Below, piece by piece: positions 1 to 9,924 of a stretch of 64,000 nucleotides of DNA. Source of the DNA: Pusillimonas sp. T2 (GTDB taxonomy: Bacteria; Pseudomonadota; Gammaproteobacteria; Burkholderiales; Burkholderiaceae_B); the NCBI RefSeq assembly GCF_002236805.1, contig NZ_NIQA01000003.1:248001-312000 (forward strand). The letters run 5' to 3'. The number at the start of each line of letters is the position of its first letter. Position 1 is the stretch's first letter. The notes under the pieces were generated by a model. It saw only the letters and a program-made list of their open reading frames with translations, did not search any database and had not been told where the DNA came from. Position numbers and translations under genes: made by a program.

Positions 1-1
1 G

Positions 2-27
2 CGCCGCCCCGAAACGGGCGGCGTTTT
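2..27. terminator. Rho-independent terminator hairpin
   Basis: CGCCGCCC pairs with GGGCGGCG around a short CGAAAC loop and is followed by TTTTT. It would end a plus-strand transcript entering from the left of the window. The minus-strand regulator that ends at 134 may also use the stem, but it has no U-tract on that side. Confidence 0.7.
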
Positions 28-133
28 TAATGAGCGTTACCTACACTTCGACCGCTGCGCAGCCCTGAGTCAATGCCCGGGCGGTTGCAGAAGCCGGACT
101 TTAACTAGCCGCCTACGCTCCACCTTGCGGCCT

Positions 134-1114
134 TCAACGGCCCGCGAGTTCGAGCATGCTGGTGGCTTGCTGCCTGAATGCTTTGGGCGACACGCCCACG
201 TGTCGTTTGAAAAAGCGCGTGAAATAGGCTGGGTCGGTAAAACCAAGGGCATACGACACCACACTGACCGTCATAGTGGTGTAAACAAGGTCGCGCTTGG
301 CGGCCAGAATAATGCGCTGATGCACAAGCGCCAAGGCCGATTGGCCAACCCATTGTCGACACAGCAAATTAAGGTAGGCTGCTGTAATGCCAATGGCCTG
401 CGCATATTGCTCTACAGACCAGCCTTCAGCGTAATGGCGCTCTATCAACGCCCCGAACTGCCTGAAATACTCACGCCCACGATCTTCAGGACGCGCCTGG
501 CCAACCCGGTTGTTGGCCGTTTGCCGGCTGATCCAGATAAAAATGCCCTGCAGCAACGACTCCATCAGGCGTTCACGGTGCAATGCGGCGCCACGGTACT
601 CGCGATCCAGCAATGAGAAAGCCTGGTCTACTGAGGCGTCGACCTCCACGTCGAGCGGGTAAATTTCCGGGACCAGCAAGCCACTGTCGACCGCACCCAA
701 CGTTGACAGCAGCGTGTCGACCAAGGGGTGAGCCATAGTCACGACATGCCCCTGGGCATTGGGCGCAAAACGAAACCCATGCACACACATTTGCGGCACC
801 AACACCACATGGCCCGGCTGCATATCGTGCACATGATCATCCAGACCAACACGGGCCGTCCCGCCCTTCAGGTACAGCAACTGCACCAGCCCATGATGCT
901 GGTGCAGCTTGATCTCCCAGTCGTGCAGGCGGCTGCGGTCAGCGATCAGCTCGCAATGCACCATGTCCGGCATCAGCCACTGGTCGCTTTCGCCATACAA
1001 CTTGTAAACCGGCACACGAGACGTTGCCAACGGTGTGGATGCCGGTGGCAGCGTAAGCGTTGCCGTCGGTGTCTGTGCCACAGACTGTGATGAAACCGGG
1101 ATATTTTGCGTCAT
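134..1114 (-). CDS. pobR: AraC/XylS-family regulator, PobR-like activator of pobA
   Basis: A 326-residue transcription factor. Residues ~55-130 look like an AraC-type cupin ligand-binding domain (His-rich, with LKGGTARVGLDDHVHDMQPG). The last ~100 residues form a double helix-turn-helix typical of AraC/XylS proteins, ending in the signature region YALGFTDPAYFTRFFKRHVGVSP. It is divergent from pobA with a 197-bp shared promoter region, the arrangement of AraC-type PobR/PobC activators that respond to 4-hydroxybenzoate. The family is certain; the effector is inferred from the neighbour. The symbol pobR is also used for unrelated IclR-type proteins. The first ~30 residues are Thr/Pro-rich and may be a linker or an over-long start. 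Confidence 0.85.
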   Translation of the reverse strand: MTQNIPVSSQSVAQTPTATLTLPPASTPLATSRVPVYKLYGESDQWLMPDMVHCELIADRSRLHDWEIKLHQHHGLVQLLYLKGGTARVGLDDHVHDMQPGHVVLVPQMCVHGFRFAPNAQGHVVTMAHPLVDTLLSTLGAVDSGLLVPEIYPLDVEVDASVDQAFSLLDREYRGAALHRERLMESLLQGIFIWISRQTANNRVGQARPEDRGREYFRQFGALIERHYAEGWSVEQYAQAIGITAAYLNLLCRQWVGQSALALVHQRIILAAKRDLVYTTMTVSVVSYALGFTDPAYFTRFFKRHVGVSPKAFRQQATSMLELAGR

Positions 1115-1129
1115 TAATACAAGCAGCTA

Positions 1130-1147
1130 GCTAGGGTTCACCCTAGC
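1130..1147. promoter_or_regulatory. Inverted repeat in the pobR-pobA intergenic region
   Basis: GCTAGGG-TTCA-CCCTAGC is a perfect 7-bp dyad 16 bp upstream of the regulator start codon and ~165 bp before pobA. It could be an autoregulatory operator or a leader hairpin of the regulator mRNA. The binding role is inferred only from position and symmetry. Confidence 0.4.
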
Positions 1148-1272
1148 ATTCCTTATTTTTCAGTATGTTGAACCAAAATTACCAATATTTATTTTCGAAA
1201 AGTGCAATTATTATAGGCAAATATCCATTCACTTCCTGGCCCATAAGGCGCAAGATAGTGCCATTCCAGTAA

Positions 1273-2502
<1,230 letters not shown>

Positions 2503-2580
2503 AGCCATGCGCGGTGCCGCCGGCAAGGGGCGCCGCAAAAGCGCGACGTGCACGGCTTAGCCGCAAGCAGACCGTGCACA

Positions 2581-2634
2581 AAAACGCCTGGGCCCCGTTG
2601 CAATTTAGTATTTGCAACGGGGCCCAGGCGTTTT
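2581..2634. terminator. Bidirectional terminator between pobA and ppa
   Basis: A perfect 23-bp inverted repeat (2581-2603 with 2612-2634) around an 8-nt loop. It has A-tract and T-tract ends, so it can stop transcription from both convergent genes. Confidence 0.9.
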
Positions 2635-2646
2635 ACGTATTAACGA

Positions 2647-3180
2647 TTACTTCTGTGCGGCGTAACGCGCAGCGCTGTCGGTAATCTCTTTGCGGGCGGC
2701 TTCGGCGCCGTCCCAGCCCTTGACCTTGACCCACTTGCCTTTCTCGAGGTCTTTATAGTGCTCGAAGAAGTGCTGGATACGGGCCAGATCTTCTGCAGGA
2801 AGATCTTCGGGCGTCTGGATATGACGGTAAGGCGGGTAAAGCTTGTCGACCGGGACAGCCAGTAACTTGGCATCACCACCCGCTTCGTCGTCCATGTTCA
2901 GAACACCGATGGCACGGCAGCGAATGACTGCACCGATCTGGATGGGGAACGGAGCAACAACCAACACATCAACCGGGTCGCCATCGTCGGAGATGGTTTC
3001 TGGAATATAGCCATAGTTGGCCGGATAGTGCATGGCGGTCAACATGAAGCGGTCGACAAACACAGCGCCCGAATCTTTATCGACCTCGTATTTGACCGGG
3101 TCGGCGTTCATGGGAATTTCGATAATGACGTTGAATTCGTCAGGCAATTTCGAGCCCGCAGGCACGCGATCTAAACTCAT
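2647..3180 (-). CDS. ppa: Inorganic pyrophosphatase, family I
   Basis: Cytoplasmic Mg2+-dependent enzyme hydrolysing PPi to two phosphates, pulling biosynthetic reactions forward. The 177 residues are the normal bacterial length. The signature [10 protein letters not shown] (~65-74) carries the metal-binding aspartates, and [18 protein letters not shown], with its catalytic Lys and Glu, is near the N-terminus. It lies 59 bp downstream of hemY on the same strand but has a separate housekeeping role, and is convergent with pobA across a strong terminator. Confidence 0.97.
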   Translation of the reverse strand: MSLDRVPAGSKLPDEFNVIIEIPMNADPVKYEVDKDSGAVFVDRFMLTAMHYPANYGYIPETISDDGDPVDVLVVAPFPIQIGAVIRCRAIGVLNMDDEAGGDAKLLAVPVDKLYPPYRHIQTPEDLPAEDLARIQHFFEHYKDLEKGKWVKVKGWDGAEAARKEITDSAARYAAQK

Positions 3181-3239
3181 GATTTCAAACCTTAAACAAT
3201 AAGAAATACGCTAACAAAAATCTGTTTTGAACAAACCGC

Positions 3240-4733
3240 CTAGCGGTGCTCGCCACCTTTGGGACGGTCGGAAGTTTGCGACACATCGACCCCGGGTATC
3301 GGCGCACTGTCAAAGTACTCGTCAAAATCCCCCACAGGGTTTTGAGCGTAGCGCGACGACTTGCCCGCTTCGGCTGGCTGCGTGACTGTCGCAGCCGTAT
3401 CGTCGAAATAATCAGCCGCACTGGCTGCAACAGGCGGCGCATCAGACACAGCAGGCTCGATGGACTCGAGGTTATCGACGTCGACCAATGACGGGTCGGC
3501 GCGCGTATCGGCCGGCGGCAACACAGTACTGGCCTGCAAAGGCGGCAAGGCACCTGCTACGCCTGAAGCTTGGCGCCAGTGCGTCATGGCATCGTCGGTG
3601 CGGCCTAAACGGTCGTACAAGCTGCCCAACAAGGCATGAATACGCGCATCGCTGCGGATCGACATGCTGCGTTGCAGGTAGCGCTCGCCGGGGCCCCACA
3701 GCTGACCGGTCAGGCACAACTGCCCCAACGTCGTCAGCAAGGCAGCATCGTCAGGGTTGGTTTTCAGCCAGACCTCGGCTTTATTGATGCGACGGCTGAC
3801 CAGTTCAGGCGAACATTGCGCATATGCAGCCAGCAAGCGCGCGTCAAGTTGAACCGACAGGGCCGACTCAAGAATTTTCCCGGCTTCTTCGTCGTGCCCG
3901 CCCAATTGACGGACGTGCGCGGCAGCCAAAGCAATTTCAGGCAAGGTTTTTTCGTCACCTTTAAGTTCGCCCCAAATGGTGCGAAAGCCATCCGGACCTG
4001 CAGCACGCAGGCGCTCGGACGCTGAAAGCGCGATAAGGGGCATAGCCTGCGCGCGATCAATCGCCCCACGACGCATCAGTTGACGGGTCAGCTCGAACAC
4101 TTGATCGAAATTGCCCAATTGCTGATGCGCTTTAAGCAGCAAACGGGTCGCATTGACGTGCTTGGCACTACCATCGTGCAAGGGCTGCAACAGGCCCAGC
4201 GCCTCTTGGGCACGATTCTGGTCAAGATACATTTCGGCCGCAGCCGTAGCCCAGGCTTCTTTCAGGCGGCCATCTTTGGCGGCTGCCGCTTGCGCCAGCC
4301 CCAACGCCTCATCACGACGAGCAATCTCGCCCTCGTGGTGGCAGGCACGAGCCAGCGCCAAACCTGCCAATACACGCGTATTGACGGAACGCGTACGTGC
4401 CAGCAAGCGCGATAACTCTTGTTCGGCTTGCGCGTAGCGGCCCTCTAGCACCAGCAACCAGCCTTTTTCAAGCTGTTCGTGATCGCGTTTACGTGCGCGC
4501 GAACCACGCCACGAACGAAAGCGTTCGGGGCCTGACGAAAACCAGGCCAGAACACGCAACACAATATAAAAAACGACAAACGCGGCAACCAGCAGCAAAA
4601 CGGCCAGCGTCAGCGAGAGTTCGATGCGCCAAGGCTGCGCAACGATAAGAACGTTGCCACTATGCTCTTTAAGCACAACGCCAAGCGCCACGGCCAGCGC
4701 CAGAACAATCAGAGTCCAGAACCAGGTTCTCAT
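3240..4733 (-). CDS. hemY: HemY-type TPR membrane protein
   Basis: A 497-residue inner-membrane protein with two N-terminal transmembrane segments (about 5-22 and 38-62), a basic stretch (FRSWRGSRARKRDHEQ), then a long helical TPR-like region and a low-complexity acidic tail. This is the proteobacterial HemY of the hemCDXY cluster, not the protoporphyrinogen oxidase HemY of Bacillus. Its role in haem synthesis is not well defined; an assembly or scaffold role is the usual proposal. It starts 3 nt after the hemX stop codon, indicating one transcript. The C-terminal ~110 residues are Asp/Ala/Pro-rich and probably disordered. Confidence 0.88.
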   Translation of the reverse strand: MRTWFWTLIVLALAVALGVVLKEHSGNVLIVAQPWRIELSLTLAVLLLVAAFVVFYIVLRVLAWFSSGPERFRSWRGSRARKRDHEQLEKGWLLVLEGRYAQAEQELSRLLARTRSVNTRVLAGLALARACHHEGEIARRDEALGLAQAAAAKDGRLKEAWATAAAEMYLDQNRAQEALGLLQPLHDGSAKHVNATRLLLKAHQQLGNFDQVFELTRQLMRRGAIDRAQAMPLIALSASERLRAAGPDGFRTIWGELKGDEKTLPEIALAAAHVRQLGGHDEEAGKILESALSVQLDARLLAAYAQCSPELVSRRINKAEVWLKTNPDDAALLTTLGQLCLTGQLWGPGERYLQRSMSIRSDARIHALLGSLYDRLGRTDDAMTHWRQASGVAGALPPLQASTVLPPADTRADPSLVDVDNLESIEPAVSDAPPVAASAADYFDDTAATVTQPAEAGKSSRYAQNPVGDFDEYFDSAPIPGVDVSQTSDRPKGGEHR

Positions 4734-4736
4734 GCC

Positions 4737-6191
4737 TTACCCCTGAACAACGGCCAAAGCCGAACGGATCGCAGATACGGATGCCCCATCGGCAGGTTGA
4801 ACCGCAGCGGCGGGTGCAGACGGCGTCTGTACGGGACCTGACGCTGGCTCAGGCGCTTGGCCGGATGCTGACGGAGCAGCTGGCACCGCGTTGTCACCGG
4901 TTTGCGCCGGTGCAGACGCGTCAGGCGAACGCGCTTCGGCAGGTGAAGGTACAGATTCGGCTTCCGGTGCCTCGAGGGATGAGGGGCTGCGACGACGCTC
5001 AAGAGCCTGCGCGCTTTCCTGGCGGAGGGTTTCAAGCACTTGCAGGGTTTGCGCCGGTGCAGGCAGCTTAGTGTCGACGGGAGTATCGACCAGACGTGAC
5101 GCCAGCAAAGCGGCACGCTGTGTCAGCGGTGATTGCTTGTCGAAATGCGATTGCAGTGCCTGGCCAACAGCCTGCATCTCGGTCTTCCAGACCTCGGGCT
5201 GACGCATCATGAGTGCAAGCTGCGCCGTCATAAGGCGCAGACGAAGCGTGAGGCGCAACTGATCGGCCTGATCGGGCGAAATGAGTAGAGCCGATTCGTT
5301 ATCGACACGGCGAACACTAATAAAACCGGCCAGGTCGTGCCGTACCACACCCCAGGCCTGATTGGCCCAGTGCGCGCCGGCGTCGAGGCCATTACGCCAC
5401 CAAGGCGCGTTGGGGTCAGACTGGAATTCGGGCGACGCCTGAGACGGCTTTAGCGCGGCGTCACGTTCGGTAGTGTCGATTTCCGGAGCGGCGTCGTCGG
5501 GAACCAACAACGGGGCCTGACTGAGTAGCCCGCCCAATTGCTCGAGCTGGCGCGACACCGACGCAACGTCAACGGTCGCCGCTGCACGCAGGCGCTCAAG
5601 ATCGCCATTAAGTGTTTGCTGTAAAGAAGCCAGCGCTGGGCGGTTGGCGCGCGCCAAACGAGCCTGGGCAGTTTCAAGTGCAACAACCGCATTAGCCACA
5701 TTGCCGCCCAACAAAATTTGTTGATTGGCAATAGAAACCAAATGGTCGATATCGTTCAGCAGGACCAGATCGGAACCGCTGTCGGTGAGTACCTGAAACG
5801 CCTGATCGAGACTGCCGATTTGTGATTGCAGTTCACCGACCTGCGATTGAAGTTGAGCCAATTGCGCAGCTTGAGCATCGGCCACGGCTTGCGCCTGACG
5901 TGCCAGCTGATCGGCCTGCCCGGCCGCCGCCTTGCTTTGGGCAAGCTGCAGCGTAATGTTTTGATGGGCTTGCTGCCATGAGTGGTACTGAAACCAGGCA
6001 ACACCCGCAAGCACCACAACCAGCACCAGCAATACCACCACGACCATTGCGCCGCCCGAGCCCTTGCGCCCTTTGGACGCCTGCGGCGTGGAGGCTGCCT
6101 TGGCAGCATTGGCCTTTGCAGTATTTTTATTCTCTTGGGCTTTATCGCCAGGGGCCTGGTCGGTAGATGAAGAAGCTTTAGGTTCAGTCAT
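4737..6191 (-). CDS. hemX: HemX-family membrane protein
   Basis: A 484-residue protein with a Lys/Ala-rich cytoplasmic N-terminus, one transmembrane helix (~50-70, GGAMVVVVLLVLVVVLAGVAWF), a coiled coil rich in Gln/Ala (~72-135), then the conserved HemX helical domain (e.g. LLNDIDHLVSIANQQILLGGN). The C-terminal ~85 residues are Pro/Ala/Ser-rich and probably disordered. HemX proteins are often named uroporphyrinogen-III C-methyltransferase, but nothing here resembles the SAM-dependent CobA/CysG fold, so that label should not be used. It lies between hemD and hemY. Confidence 0.88.
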   Translation of the reverse strand: MTEPKASSSTDQAPGDKAQENKNTAKANAAKAASTPQASKGRKGSGGAMVVVVLLVLVVVLAGVAWFQYHSWQQAHQNITLQLAQSKAAAGQADQLARQAQAVADAQAAQLAQLQSQVGELQSQIGSLDQAFQVLTDSGSDLVLLNDIDHLVSIANQQILLGGNVANAVVALETAQARLARANRPALASLQQTLNGDLERLRAAATVDVASVSRQLEQLGGLLSQAPLLVPDDAAPEIDTTERDAALKPSQASPEFQSDPNAPWWRNGLDAGAHWANQAWGVVRHDLAGFISVRRVDNESALLISPDQADQLRLTLRLRLMTAQLALMMRQPEVWKTEMQAVGQALQSHFDKQSPLTQRAALLASRLVDTPVDTKLPAPAQTLQVLETLRQESAQALERRRSPSSLEAPEAESVPSPAEARSPDASAPAQTGDNAVPAAPSASGQAPEPASGPVQTPSAPAAAVQPADGASVSAIRSALAVVQG

Positions 6192-6233
6192 GGCTAAATT
6201 CTAATCGTTAGCGCCTTTGAAACCGGCGCGGTC

Positions 6234-7130
6234 TTATCGGGCCACTGCGACCAAGGCATCGGCCATGGACGCATTGTCTGTAGCACATAGTGTAACCGCT
6301 GGCTGGGCGTCAGCGCCGCAACACACCGTAATTTGCGATTTTAAACGTTGGGCAATGCGGTCATGGATAGCCACAAAACGTGCATTGGCCATCACCTTCA
6401 ATAACTGATGCCGATGCAGCTGATCGAAAATGGCATCGACACCGTGCACACTGGTCAGCAGCCATACTGTGGGCAGCCCCCGATCGGTAATTGCAGCCAG
6501 CTGCAATACTTGCTCGGACGTCCAGACGGCAGGCAACCGCGCATAGCTGGCATGACGCACGACCTGAACACCGGCACGCACAAGCTGTTCGCCCAGCCAA
6601 TCGCGGCCCGCCTGACCTCGCACAATCAGAGCATTGTTAATTTCTGGCAGATACGGCTGCAGCACCTGCCACAAACCTTCGGAGTCGTGCGATGCCCCCT
6701 GCGGCGGGGCCAGTACCTGCGCGGTTAACGCCTGATCGAACCTGGCCAACGCCTCTGCCGTTGACGGGCCGACAGCAGCCAGGTATTTGGGGCGGTGGCC
6801 CTGCGACCGAGGCGGTTCGGACGACATCTGTAGTGGTGTTCGAGTGGAAGCTTGACCTAATACTGCCGTGCCCTTGCCACCCGTCGCAGATGCGCCCAAA
6901 AGCTGCGCGTGTTGCCACTGATACGACGTAAGCGCGATGCGGCTAACAAAAACCACCAAATCAAAATCTTCGAGCGCATAAAACCCGACCGGATCGGGCT
7001 GAGCCGGGTGTATCTGCAGGGCGGGAAGATCGAGCACCATCAAGCCCTTGGCTTGAAGCACCGCGGCCAACGGTGCATTCTTGCCTTCAGGCCGGGTTAA
7101 CACAACCAAGGGCGAATCAAGTCCCCTCAT
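6234..7130 (-). CDS. hemD: Uroporphyrinogen-III synthase
   Basis: Cyclises hydroxymethylbilane with inversion of ring D to uroporphyrinogen III, the branch point to haem, sirohaem and cobalamin. Recognisable blocks are VVLTRPEGKNAPLAAVLQAKG at the N-terminus, FDLVVFVSRIAL (~55-66), AAVGPSTAEAL (~118-128) and TSVHGVDAIF (~226). At 298 residues it is longer than the usual ~250. The excess is a Gly/Ser/Thr/Pro-rich stretch at ~80-115, just before the conserved AAVGPSTA. It follows hemC with an 8-nt gap. HemD sequences are poorly conserved, so context carries much of this call. Confidence 0.9.
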   Translation of the reverse strand: MRGLDSPLVVLTRPEGKNAPLAAVLQAKGLMVLDLPALQIHPAQPDPVGFYALEDFDLVVFVSRIALTSYQWQHAQLLGASATGGKGTAVLGQASTRTPLQMSSEPPRSQGHRPKYLAAVGPSTAEALARFDQALTAQVLAPPQGASHDSEGLWQVLQPYLPEINNALIVRGQAGRDWLGEQLVRAGVQVVRHASYARLPAVWTSEQVLQLAAITDRGLPTVWLLTSVHGVDAIFDQLHRHQLLKVMANARFVAIHDRIAQRLKSQITVCCGADAQPAVTLCATDNASMADALVAVAR

Positions 7131-7138
7131 GCGAAGCG

Positions 7139-8089
7139 CTAGTTAGACGGTGGCTGCGCTTGCTGCAGCCGATCGAGAATCGGCTGTGCTCCCTTTTGCA
7201 ATAACTCGCGCGCAACCTGCTCGCCCAGTTGCAGCGCCTGAGCCACAGGGGCACGTCCTTGCGCACTGATGACCTGGCTGCCATCGGGTTCGGCCACCAG
7301 CGCATCGACGCGAATGATATCGCCTTCGAGCTGAGCAAATGCGGCCAGAGGCACCTGGCATGAGCCCCCCAAAACGCGCGACACCGCGCGCTCGGCCTGT
7401 GCCCGGGCAGCCGACTGGGCGCACTGCAACGGCGCCAGCCATTGCGCCAGGTCGGCCCGGTCGGCCATAATTTCGATGCCCAATGCGCCCTGCCCTGCGG
7501 CCGGCAAACTTTGCTCGGGCTCGATACACGACCGGATCCGGCTTTCGAGGCCCAAGCGGCGCAATCCGACGGCGGCCAAAATAATGGCGTCGAACTCGCC
7601 CTTGTCGAGCTTGCCCAGACGGGTGTCGAGATTGCCACGCAGCGGCTTGACCTGCAGATGCGGATAAGCCGCACGAATTTGCGATTCACGCCGCAAGCTG
7701 GACGTACCCACGACAGCACCGGCCGGCATATCGGCCAGACTGGCGTACTGGTTTGACACAAAGGCGTCGCGCGGATCATCACGTTCGAGAATGACGGCCA
7801 GCGAAAACGGCAGGGTCAATTCAACGGGCACGTCTTTGAGCGAGTGCACAGCCAAATCGGCACGGCCGTCGAGCAAGGCGTTTTCAAGCTCTTTGACAAA
7901 CAACCCCTTGCCGCCCACCTTAGACAACGAACGATCGAGAATCTGATCGCCACGGGTCGTCATTTCGAGCAGACTGACATCGCAATCGGGGTATAACTTT
8001 AGAAGAAGGTCGCGCACATGATAGGCCTGCCACAAAGCCAGCCGGCTGGCCCGAGTCGCAATCACCAGTTTGCGAGGAGATGCTGTCAT
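7139..8089 (-). CDS. hemC: Hydroxymethylbilane synthase (porphobilinogen deaminase)
   Basis: Polymerises four porphobilinogens into hydroxymethylbilane on a dipyrromethane cofactor. Conserved parts are [15 protein letters not shown] at the start, VHSLKDVP (~92), [10 protein letters not shown] (~140) and the cofactor-cysteine equivalent region [13 protein letters not shown] (~240-252). ATG at 8089 is chosen because the family N-terminus begins there; an in-frame upstream extension to 8134 would run into the preceding micro-ORF. The 316-residue product is standard. It is the first enzyme gene of the hemC-hemD-hemX-hemY run. Confidence 0.96.
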   Translation of the reverse strand: MTASPRKLVIATRASRLALWQAYHVRDLLLKLYPDCDVSLLEMTTRGDQILDRSLSKVGGKGLFVKELENALLDGRADLAVHSLKDVPVELTLPFSLAVILERDDPRDAFVSNQYASLADMPAGAVVGTSSLRRESQIRAAYPHLQVKPLRGNLDTRLGKLDKGEFDAIILAAVGLRRLGLESRIRSCIEPEQSLPAAGQGALGIEIMADRADLAQWLAPLQCAQSAARAQAERAVSRVLGGSCQVPLAAFAQLEGDIIRVDALVAEPDGSQVISAQGRAPVAQALQLGEQVARELLQKGAQPILDRLQQAQPPSN

Positions 8090-8096
8090 ATGCTGA

Positions 8097-8213
8097 TTAA
8101 CCTGCGAAATAAGACAATGCAATGTAGGCAACAATACCTATCAGCGCCAAAATACCCAGCCCCTGCAACAGGGTCAGTCCTTTGTCACCTTCTTTTTGTT
8201 TAAACAGGCCCAT
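8097..8213 (-). CDS. 38-residue single-TM micro-protein between terC and hemC
   Basis: An ORF with a good ribosome site (AGGGG 7 nt before ATG at 8213). It encodes a short charged head ([18 protein letters not shown]), one clear transmembrane helix ([18 protein letters not shown]) and a stop at 8097. Its first 14 nt overlap the 3' end of the TerC-family gene in another frame, and its stop lies 7 nt before the hemC start. It may therefore couple translation of terC and hemC. I do not recognise a family. Composition and spacing support a real small membrane protein, but no homology evidence is available here. Confidence 0.55.
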   Translation of the reverse strand: MGLFKQKEGDKGLTLLQGLGILALIGIVAYIALSYFAG

Positions 8214-8919
8214 GTGATTTCCCCTGAGTAGCCACTTTACGTGACGCAATAAATTTACCTACCAAAACAACGGCCAGCGCGCCGACGATTTCGGCACTGT
8301 ACTTAACCAACGACGTTGGTTGACCGAACTGATCGGTAAGAATGACGTCGGTTACCAGCATGCCGCCGGCAATCCAGCCCAGCAGCGCCGCACCCAGCGT
8401 AATGACCAGCGGAAAGCGATCGATAAGCTTGAGCACCAAGGTACTGCCCCAGATAATAATGGGCACGCTGAGCAACAAACCAAAAATAACATAGCCCATT
8501 TGGTGATCGGCCGCTGTGTTCTGGGCCGCACCGGCAATGGCAATGACGTTGTCCAGACTCATGACAAAGTCGGCGACCAAAATAGTTTTGACTGCCGCCC
8601 ATACCGACTGACTGGCGGTGATGTTGCCATGTTGATCTTCATCGGGAATGAGCAACTTGACACCGATCCAGACCAACAAAATGGCGCCGGCCAACTTCAG
8701 GAACGGAATACCGAGCAGCGTGAGCGCAAAGAAAATCAGCACAACGCGAAGGAAAATCGCACCTGCGGTGCCCCACAAGATACCTTGCAAGCGCTGACGC
8801 GCCTCGAGCTTGCGACACGCCAGTGCAATAACGACGGCGTTGTCCCCCCCGAGCAAGATATCGATCATCACGATCTGGAACAATACACCCCAGTGCAGCG
8901 ATTCGAAAAACTCGACCAT
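8200..8919 (-). CDS. TerC/YjbE-family integral membrane protein
   Basis: A 239-residue protein with about seven transmembrane helices. It carries the TerC signature acidic residues within helices: DILLGGDNAVVIALACR (~20-36) and VADFVMSLDNVIAIAGAAQ (~115-133). TerC-family proteins are implicated in metal-ion (Mn2+) export or metalation of exported proteins and were first named for tellurium resistance. No tellurite genes are nearby, so 'tellurium resistance' would be misleading. It is upstream of, and probably co-transcribed with, the micro-ORF and hemC. Confidence 0.88.
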   Translation of the reverse strand: MVEFFESLHWGVLFQIVMIDILLGGDNAVVIALACRKLEARQRLQGILWGTAGAIFLRVVLIFFALTLLGIPFLKLAGAILLVWIGVKLLIPDEDQHGNITASQSVWAAVKTILVADFVMSLDNVIAIAGAAQNTAADHQMGYVIFGLLLSVPIIIWGSTLVLKLIDRFPLVITLGAALLGWIAGGMLVTDVILTDQFGQPTSLVKYSAEIVGALAVVLVGKFIASRKVATQGKSHGPV

Positions 8920-8977
8920 TTGACGTCCTGATTACCCGACAAAGCGGGCAAAGTAAAACCTTGAAAATATACCCACC

Positions 8978-9007
8978 AAAAAAAGGCCCGCCGGAGCGAG
9001 CCTTTTC
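8978..9007 (-). terminator. Terminator downstream of sucD
   Basis: On the minus strand AAAAGGC and GCCTTTTTTT flank a GC-rich loop 15 nt after the sucD stop. This is a likely Rho-independent terminator for sucCD. Confidence 0.65.
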
Positions 9008-9021
9008 CGGAGTGCCGGGTA

Positions 9022-9903
9022 TTACAGCACCGATTTGAGCAACTTGCCCATTTCGGAGGGGTCGCGCGTGGTACGAATACCGCAAGCTTCCATCACTTCG
9101 AGTTTAGCGTCGGCCGTGTCGGCACCGCCCGAAATGAGCGCGCCCGCGTGACCCATGCGCTTTCCGGGAGGGGCTGTAACACCAGCAATAAAGCCGACAA
9201 CAGGTTTCTTCATGTTGTCTTTGGCCCAAAGTGCAGCGTTGACTTCGTCAGGGCCACCGATTTCACCGATCATGATGACGGCATCGGTGTCGGGGTCGTC
9301 GTTGAACATTTTCAGAACGTCAACGTGCTTCAGACCATTGATGGGGTCACCACCAATACCCACGGCAGTCGACTGGCCCAGACCGAGTTCGGTCAGCTGT
9401 GCAACCGCTTCGTAGGTCAGCGTGCCGGAACGGCTGACCACGCCAATACGACCCTTGCGCGAAATGTGGCCGGGCATAATGCCGATTTTCAGTTCGTCGG
9501 GGGTGATGAGGCCGGGGCAGTTCGGGCCAAGAACCAAAGAGGTCTTGTTCTGATCGCGCATGCGGTTACGCAGTTCGAGCATGTCGCGTACGGGGATACC
9601 TTCGGTAATGCAGATCACCAGGTCAAGGTCGGCGTCGACGGCTTCCCAGATGGCTTCGGCTGCACCTGCGGGGGGTACATAAATAACCGAAACGGTTGCA
9701 CCGGTTTCAGCTTTGGCTTCTTTGACCGAAGCGTAAATAGGCACGCCTTCGAAGTTCTCGCCGGCTTTCTTGGGGTGTACACCGGCCACAAACGCGTTCT
9801 TGCCGTTTGCGTATTCGCGGCACATGCGGGTATGGAACTGACCGGTTTTGCCGGTCATACCCTGGGTAATGACTTTTGTGTCTTTGTTGATCAAGATCGA
9901 CAT
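9022..9903 (-). CDS. sucD: Succinyl-CoA synthetase (ADP-forming) subunit alpha
   Basis: The alpha subunit of the TCA-cycle enzyme interconverting succinyl-CoA and succinate with ATP formation. 293 residues, standard length. It has an N-terminal CoA-binding Rossmann domain (VITQGMTGKTGQFHT, ~10-24) and the active-site phosphohistidine loop KRMGHAGALISGG at ~243-255. It follows sucC with a 21-nt gap. A terminator lies after it, so sucCD appears to be a two-gene operon here, unlinked to the sucAB/lpd genes. Confidence 0.98.
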   Translation of the reverse strand: MSILINKDTKVITQGMTGKTGQFHTRMCREYANGKNAFVAGVHPKKAGENFEGVPIYASVKEAKAETGATVSVIYVPPAGAAEAIWEAVDADLDLVICITEGIPVRDMLELRNRMRDQNKTSLVLGPNCPGLITPDELKIGIMPGHISRKGRIGVVSRSGTLTYEAVAQLTELGLGQSTAVGIGGDPINGLKHVDVLKMFNDDPDTDAVIMIGEIGGPDEVNAALWAKDNMKKPVVGFIAGVTAPPGKRMGHAGALISGGADTADAKLEVMEACGIRTTRDPSEMGKLLKSVL

Positions 9904-9924
9904 TTACAAATCCTCGACTAATTC

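Noticed and set aside
4737-6191. Naming HemX as uroporphyrinogen-III C-methyltransferase
   Set aside because: No SAM-binding CobA/CysG motifs; the protein is a membrane-anchored coiled-coil HemX.
8200-8919. Tellurite-resistance island around the TerC-family gene
   Set aside because: No terB, terD, terE or terZ genes nearby; the neighbours are haem synthesis genes.
9148-9921. 257-codon open frame antisense to sucD
   Set aside because: It is the shadow of a highly biased, GC-rich coding frame. The plus-strand product has no recognisable domain and sucD is unmistakable.
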